NCBI GenBank assembly: GCA_022652945.1
Contig: JALCRV010000012.1
Span: 1 to 64,000 of the forward strand
From: Bacilli bacterium
GTDB lineage: Bacteria > Bacillota_I > Bacilli_A > RFN20 > CAG-288
Length of the DNA stretch: 64,000 nt
Reading direction: 5' to 3'
Position numbers and translations under genes: made by a program. Shown piece after piece: positions 61,836-64,000 of this stretch (positions are counted from its first letter, which is position 1; each line of letters starts with the position of its first letter). Under the pieces are notes generated by a model. The model had not been told where the DNA came from. It ran no database searches and saw only the letters and a program-made list of their open reading frames with translations.

Positions 61836-63410
61836 ATGAACAGAATAAAACCTTTAACGCTTAAAGAGTTAGAAAAGCAGGTAGCTGAAGCCCATGCGGT
61901 CTCTTTAGATGCTGTAATAAAATGCGTCTCCAAAGTACTTAAGCATAAAAACAGCTACTCTCCTATAGTAGTAGCGTATGCTTCCTATATCTTAAGTGTC
62001 TGCTATCTATATCAAGCGCGCTATGAAGAAGCCAACAAAGTCCTTCAACCGATTGTTTTGAACTATCTAAAATATCCTTTTAAGCCTTTTATCGTTGATG
62101 CTTTTACCGTTCTTGGCGGTCTGGCGATGTCCAACGAAAATTATTACTTGTCCTTGTTTTATTTTGAAACGGGGTTAAGGATTGCCCAAAAGCATCGGTG
62201 CGATTCTTCTTTTCCACAAATCTACTCTAACATGGGAGCGACTTACGGGGCTATCAAACAATATGACAAGGCTGAGGAATGCTTTAAAAAGGTCCTTGAG
62301 TATCCTTCGATTGTTTCCCAGGCGGATGATACATACTTTCATCTTAACTGTAGCTTATCTACCATCGCTGTCGAGACGAAAGATTACGACACCGCCGAAA
62401 AGTATTATGAAAAAGCTTTCGATTATATCAAAGGACATTTTGATGCAGACTGCCAGGCTTATCTGAAAATCTTAAAGGCGAGGATTCTCCAAGGCCAAGG
62501 CAAGGAAGAAGAGCTTAAACAACTGCTGAACGAATTAAGTAACCCAGATAAAAAACCTTGGAACCAGTCTTTGATGCAGTTAAGCGGTTATCAAGATATG
62601 TGCCGGGTGGCTATCGATGCAAAGGATGAAAAGCTTTTTAACACCTACCTTGAGGCCTATCATGCTATCGAGACTTCAGGTGAAAGTTTAATCGGCGATC
62701 TTTCTTTGGTTGCTATGGAAGGGGAGATGGCTTACCTGCAGCAGGATTATAAGAAAGCGGCGGAGAAGTTCCGTCAGAGATACGAATTAGGTGACAAGAC
62801 CGCTAGAAAGGCGGAAAACAATTTCGAAAGCGCCATTTCCGCTCGCTTGGCTTTAGCGGAGCTTGCTAAGAACTATCAGATTACTAAGAAACAAAACCGT
62901 GACTTGAAGAATGAATCGGAAACCGATTCCTTGACGAAGATTTATAATCGCCATGCCTTTAACCGCACGGAAGCTGCTTTCAATAAAAAGATGTCTTCGT
63001 TCTCTTCGTTCGGTTTAGCGATGGTCGATTTCGACTCCTTCAAGTCCATCAACGATACCTACGGGCATCTTTGCGGCGATAAGGCCTTAAGGGCTTTAGG
63101 TAATTCCTTAAAGAGAATCGATGATAAGAATATCCGCTCGTTCCGTTACGGCGGAGATGAGTTTGTCTTAGTCTTTTTAAATCAAACCGATGAAGAAGTC
63201 CTTTCCATTTTGAAGAGGATTCAAGCTGAACTGGCTTCAACTTTGTTAGTCGGGGATGATGGTAGGAGTCCTTCTTTAACGATTTCCGCCGGGATCTATA
63301 ATCAAAAGGCACCTAAGGGAATCATTACGGAATATATCTCCAAAGCTGATAAAGCCTTGTATCTTGCGAAAAATAACGGCAAGAATTCTATTCAATTCTT
63401 CGCTGATTAG
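61836..63410 (+). CDS. TPR-repeat protein with C-terminal GGDEF domain (probable diguanylate cyclase)
   Basis: A 524-residue soluble protein. Residues about 30-330 contain TPR-type repeats (YEEANKVLQPIV, YDKAEECFKKVLEYP, YDTAEKYYEKAFDYI). The C-terminal 170 residues are a GGDEF domain with SLTKIYNRHAFN, DFDSFKSINDTYGH and the intact active-site GGDEF in YGGDEFVLVF. It would make cyclic di-GMP. No membrane helix and no signal peptide. TGCTAAAAT at 61819-61827 is only about 9 nt before the ATG, with no ribosome site; an alternative TTG at 61818 lies in the -10 and is rejected. Confidence 0.9.
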   Translation: MNRIKPLTLKELEKQVAEAHAVSLDAVIKCVSKVLKHKNSYSPIVVAYASYILSVCYLYQARYEEANKVLQPIVLNYLKYPFKPFIVDAFTVLGGLAMSNENYYLSLFYFETGLRIAQKHRCDSSFPQIYSNMGATYGAIKQYDKAEECFKKVLEYPSIVSQADDTYFHLNCSLSTIAVETKDYDTAEKYYEKAFDYIKGHFDADCQAYLKILKARILQGQGKEEELKQLLNELSNPDKKPWNQSLMQLSGYQDMCRVAIDAKDEKLFNTYLEAYHAIETSGESLIGDLSLVAMEGEMAYLQQDYKKAAEKFRQRYELGDKTARKAENNFESAISARLALAELAKNYQITKKQNRDLKNESETDSLTKIYNRHAFNRTEAAFNKKMSSFSSFGLAMVDFDSFKSINDTYGHLCGDKALRALGNSLKRIDDKNIRSFRYGGDEFVLVFLNQTDEEVLSILKRIQAELASTLLVGDDGRSPSLTISAGIYNQKAPKGIITEYISKADKALYLAKNNGKNSIQFFAD

Positions 63411-63566
63411 TTAAAAGGCCTTTAGATGTTTTTTCTTTTTTAAGGAATCTTTTTTATTCTGCCTTTCTTAAATCAGTTTTTTGCAATATTGTTCATTTTT
63501 CAACTATCCTTCTATTTAGAATCATTTAGAATATTGATGTTATCTTTTTTAGATCGGAGAGTTGGT

Positions 63567-64000
63567 ATGGATAAATTAAAGGCATTTAGCCGCAAGAACT
63601 GGTTGGCCTTCCTCTTATTTATGTGCCTTTTTATCAATGGGTTCCAAGCGGGAGGCAATCAGGCCTTCCTAACGGAAATCGGGGCGGAACTAGGGGTGGA
63701 GACTAAAGTCCTCGGTTCTTTAGCGGCGGCTCAGTGGTGTGCGGTGATTATCGCTCCCTTAGTGACGGGAGTTTTTGCTGATAAGGTCGGGAAGAAACCG
63801 TTCATGCTTATTTTCTTCTCGGTGTTTTTTCTAGGCTCTTTGGTCTTAATCTTCGCTAAAACCTTAATACTTTATCTGATTTTTATCTTTATCCTCGGTC
63901 TTTCCTTATCGATTTATCAGTTTATTTCGATGGCGGCGATGGCGGACTGCTACCCTTTAACTCAAGGTAAAAAGATGGGATACATGACTTCTCTTTATCC
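63567..64000 (+). CDS. MFS transporter, N-terminal part cut by the window edge
   Basis: Open frame from the ATG at 63567 to the end of the window (144 residues, no stop). Four or more helices are visible, with the MFS loop DKVGKKPFM after the second. The weak ribosome site GGAGA lies 9 nt before the ATG. Substrate unknown because the rest is missing. Confidence 0.8.
   Translation, partial: MDKLKAFSRKNWLAFLLFMCLFINGFQAGGNQAFLTEIGAELGVETKVLGSLAAAQWCAVIIAPLVTGVFADKVGKKPFMLIFFSVFFLGSLVLIFAKTLILYLIFIFILGLSLSIYQFISMAAMADCYPLTQGKKMGYMTSLY

Noticed and set aside
61472-61933. 153-residue minus-strand ORF
   Set aside because: It is antisense to the end of a binding lipoprotein, its terminator and the start of the GGDEF gene; no ribosome site and no family resemblance.

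Overview
The window comes from a low-to-moderate GC, Gram-positive-type bacterium, most likely an uncultured gut member of the Bacilli (Erysipelotrichia/RF39-like). The evidence is the many lipobox lipoproteins, strong AGGAGG ribosome sites, a CIRCE element, cre-like sites, LplB/YtcP-type permeases and MsmX-type ATPases. TGA is used as a stop and TGG for Trp, so the code is standard. The exact taxon cannot be fixed from sequence alone.

Region 1 (1-4545, minus strand) is an aromatic amino acid ABC transporter of the TrpXYZ type (binding protein, permease, ATPase) plus a second, orphan binding protein. Each binding-protein gene has its own promoter, a short leader ORF and a terminator. One leader holds a run of tyrosine codons, the other two tandem tryptophan codons. 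This looks like a pair of duplicated ribosome-mediated attenuators with re-targeted specificity, and it is the most interesting thing in the window.

Region 2 (4539-15300) is mostly housekeeping: a heterodimeric ABC exporter pair, a DUF2188 protein, a candidate structured RNA of about 300 nt with its own terminator, an MFS transporter with pseudouridine-5'-phosphate glycosidase, a formate/nitrite-type channel, groES-groEL under a degenerate CIRCE, and a decayed stretch with a remnant of a DUF4143 ATPase and 33-bp tandem repeats.

Region 3 (15300-35740) and region 5 (55370-61740) hold sugar-sensing and uptake modules. There are five AraC-type regulators that share an unusual N-terminal domain and five approximately 600-residue LplA-like binding lipoproteins. 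Three regulator/lipoprotein pairs are divergent. Several promoters share one operator layout: two TTACAA-like boxes about 20 bp apart, the second 27 bp from the -10. Among these genes lie a GDSL hydrolase, an esterase, an FtsX-like membrane protein and several lipoproteins of unknown function.

Region 4 (35900-55370) is a long glycan-use locus: the only LplB/YtcP permease pair in the window, a GPH symporter, two ABC ATPases (one with a large insertion), three membrane proteins of uncertain role, a GH2 enzyme, mannonate dehydratase and a fructuronate-reductase-like SDR. Then, divergently, come GH43 and GH106-like enzymes and a second GH2 enzyme. The likely picture is that several binding lipoproteins feed one permease and shared ATPase, with glycosidases releasing uronic acids and neutral sugars.

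The window ends with a TPR-GGDEF protein and the start of an MFS transporter cut by the edge.
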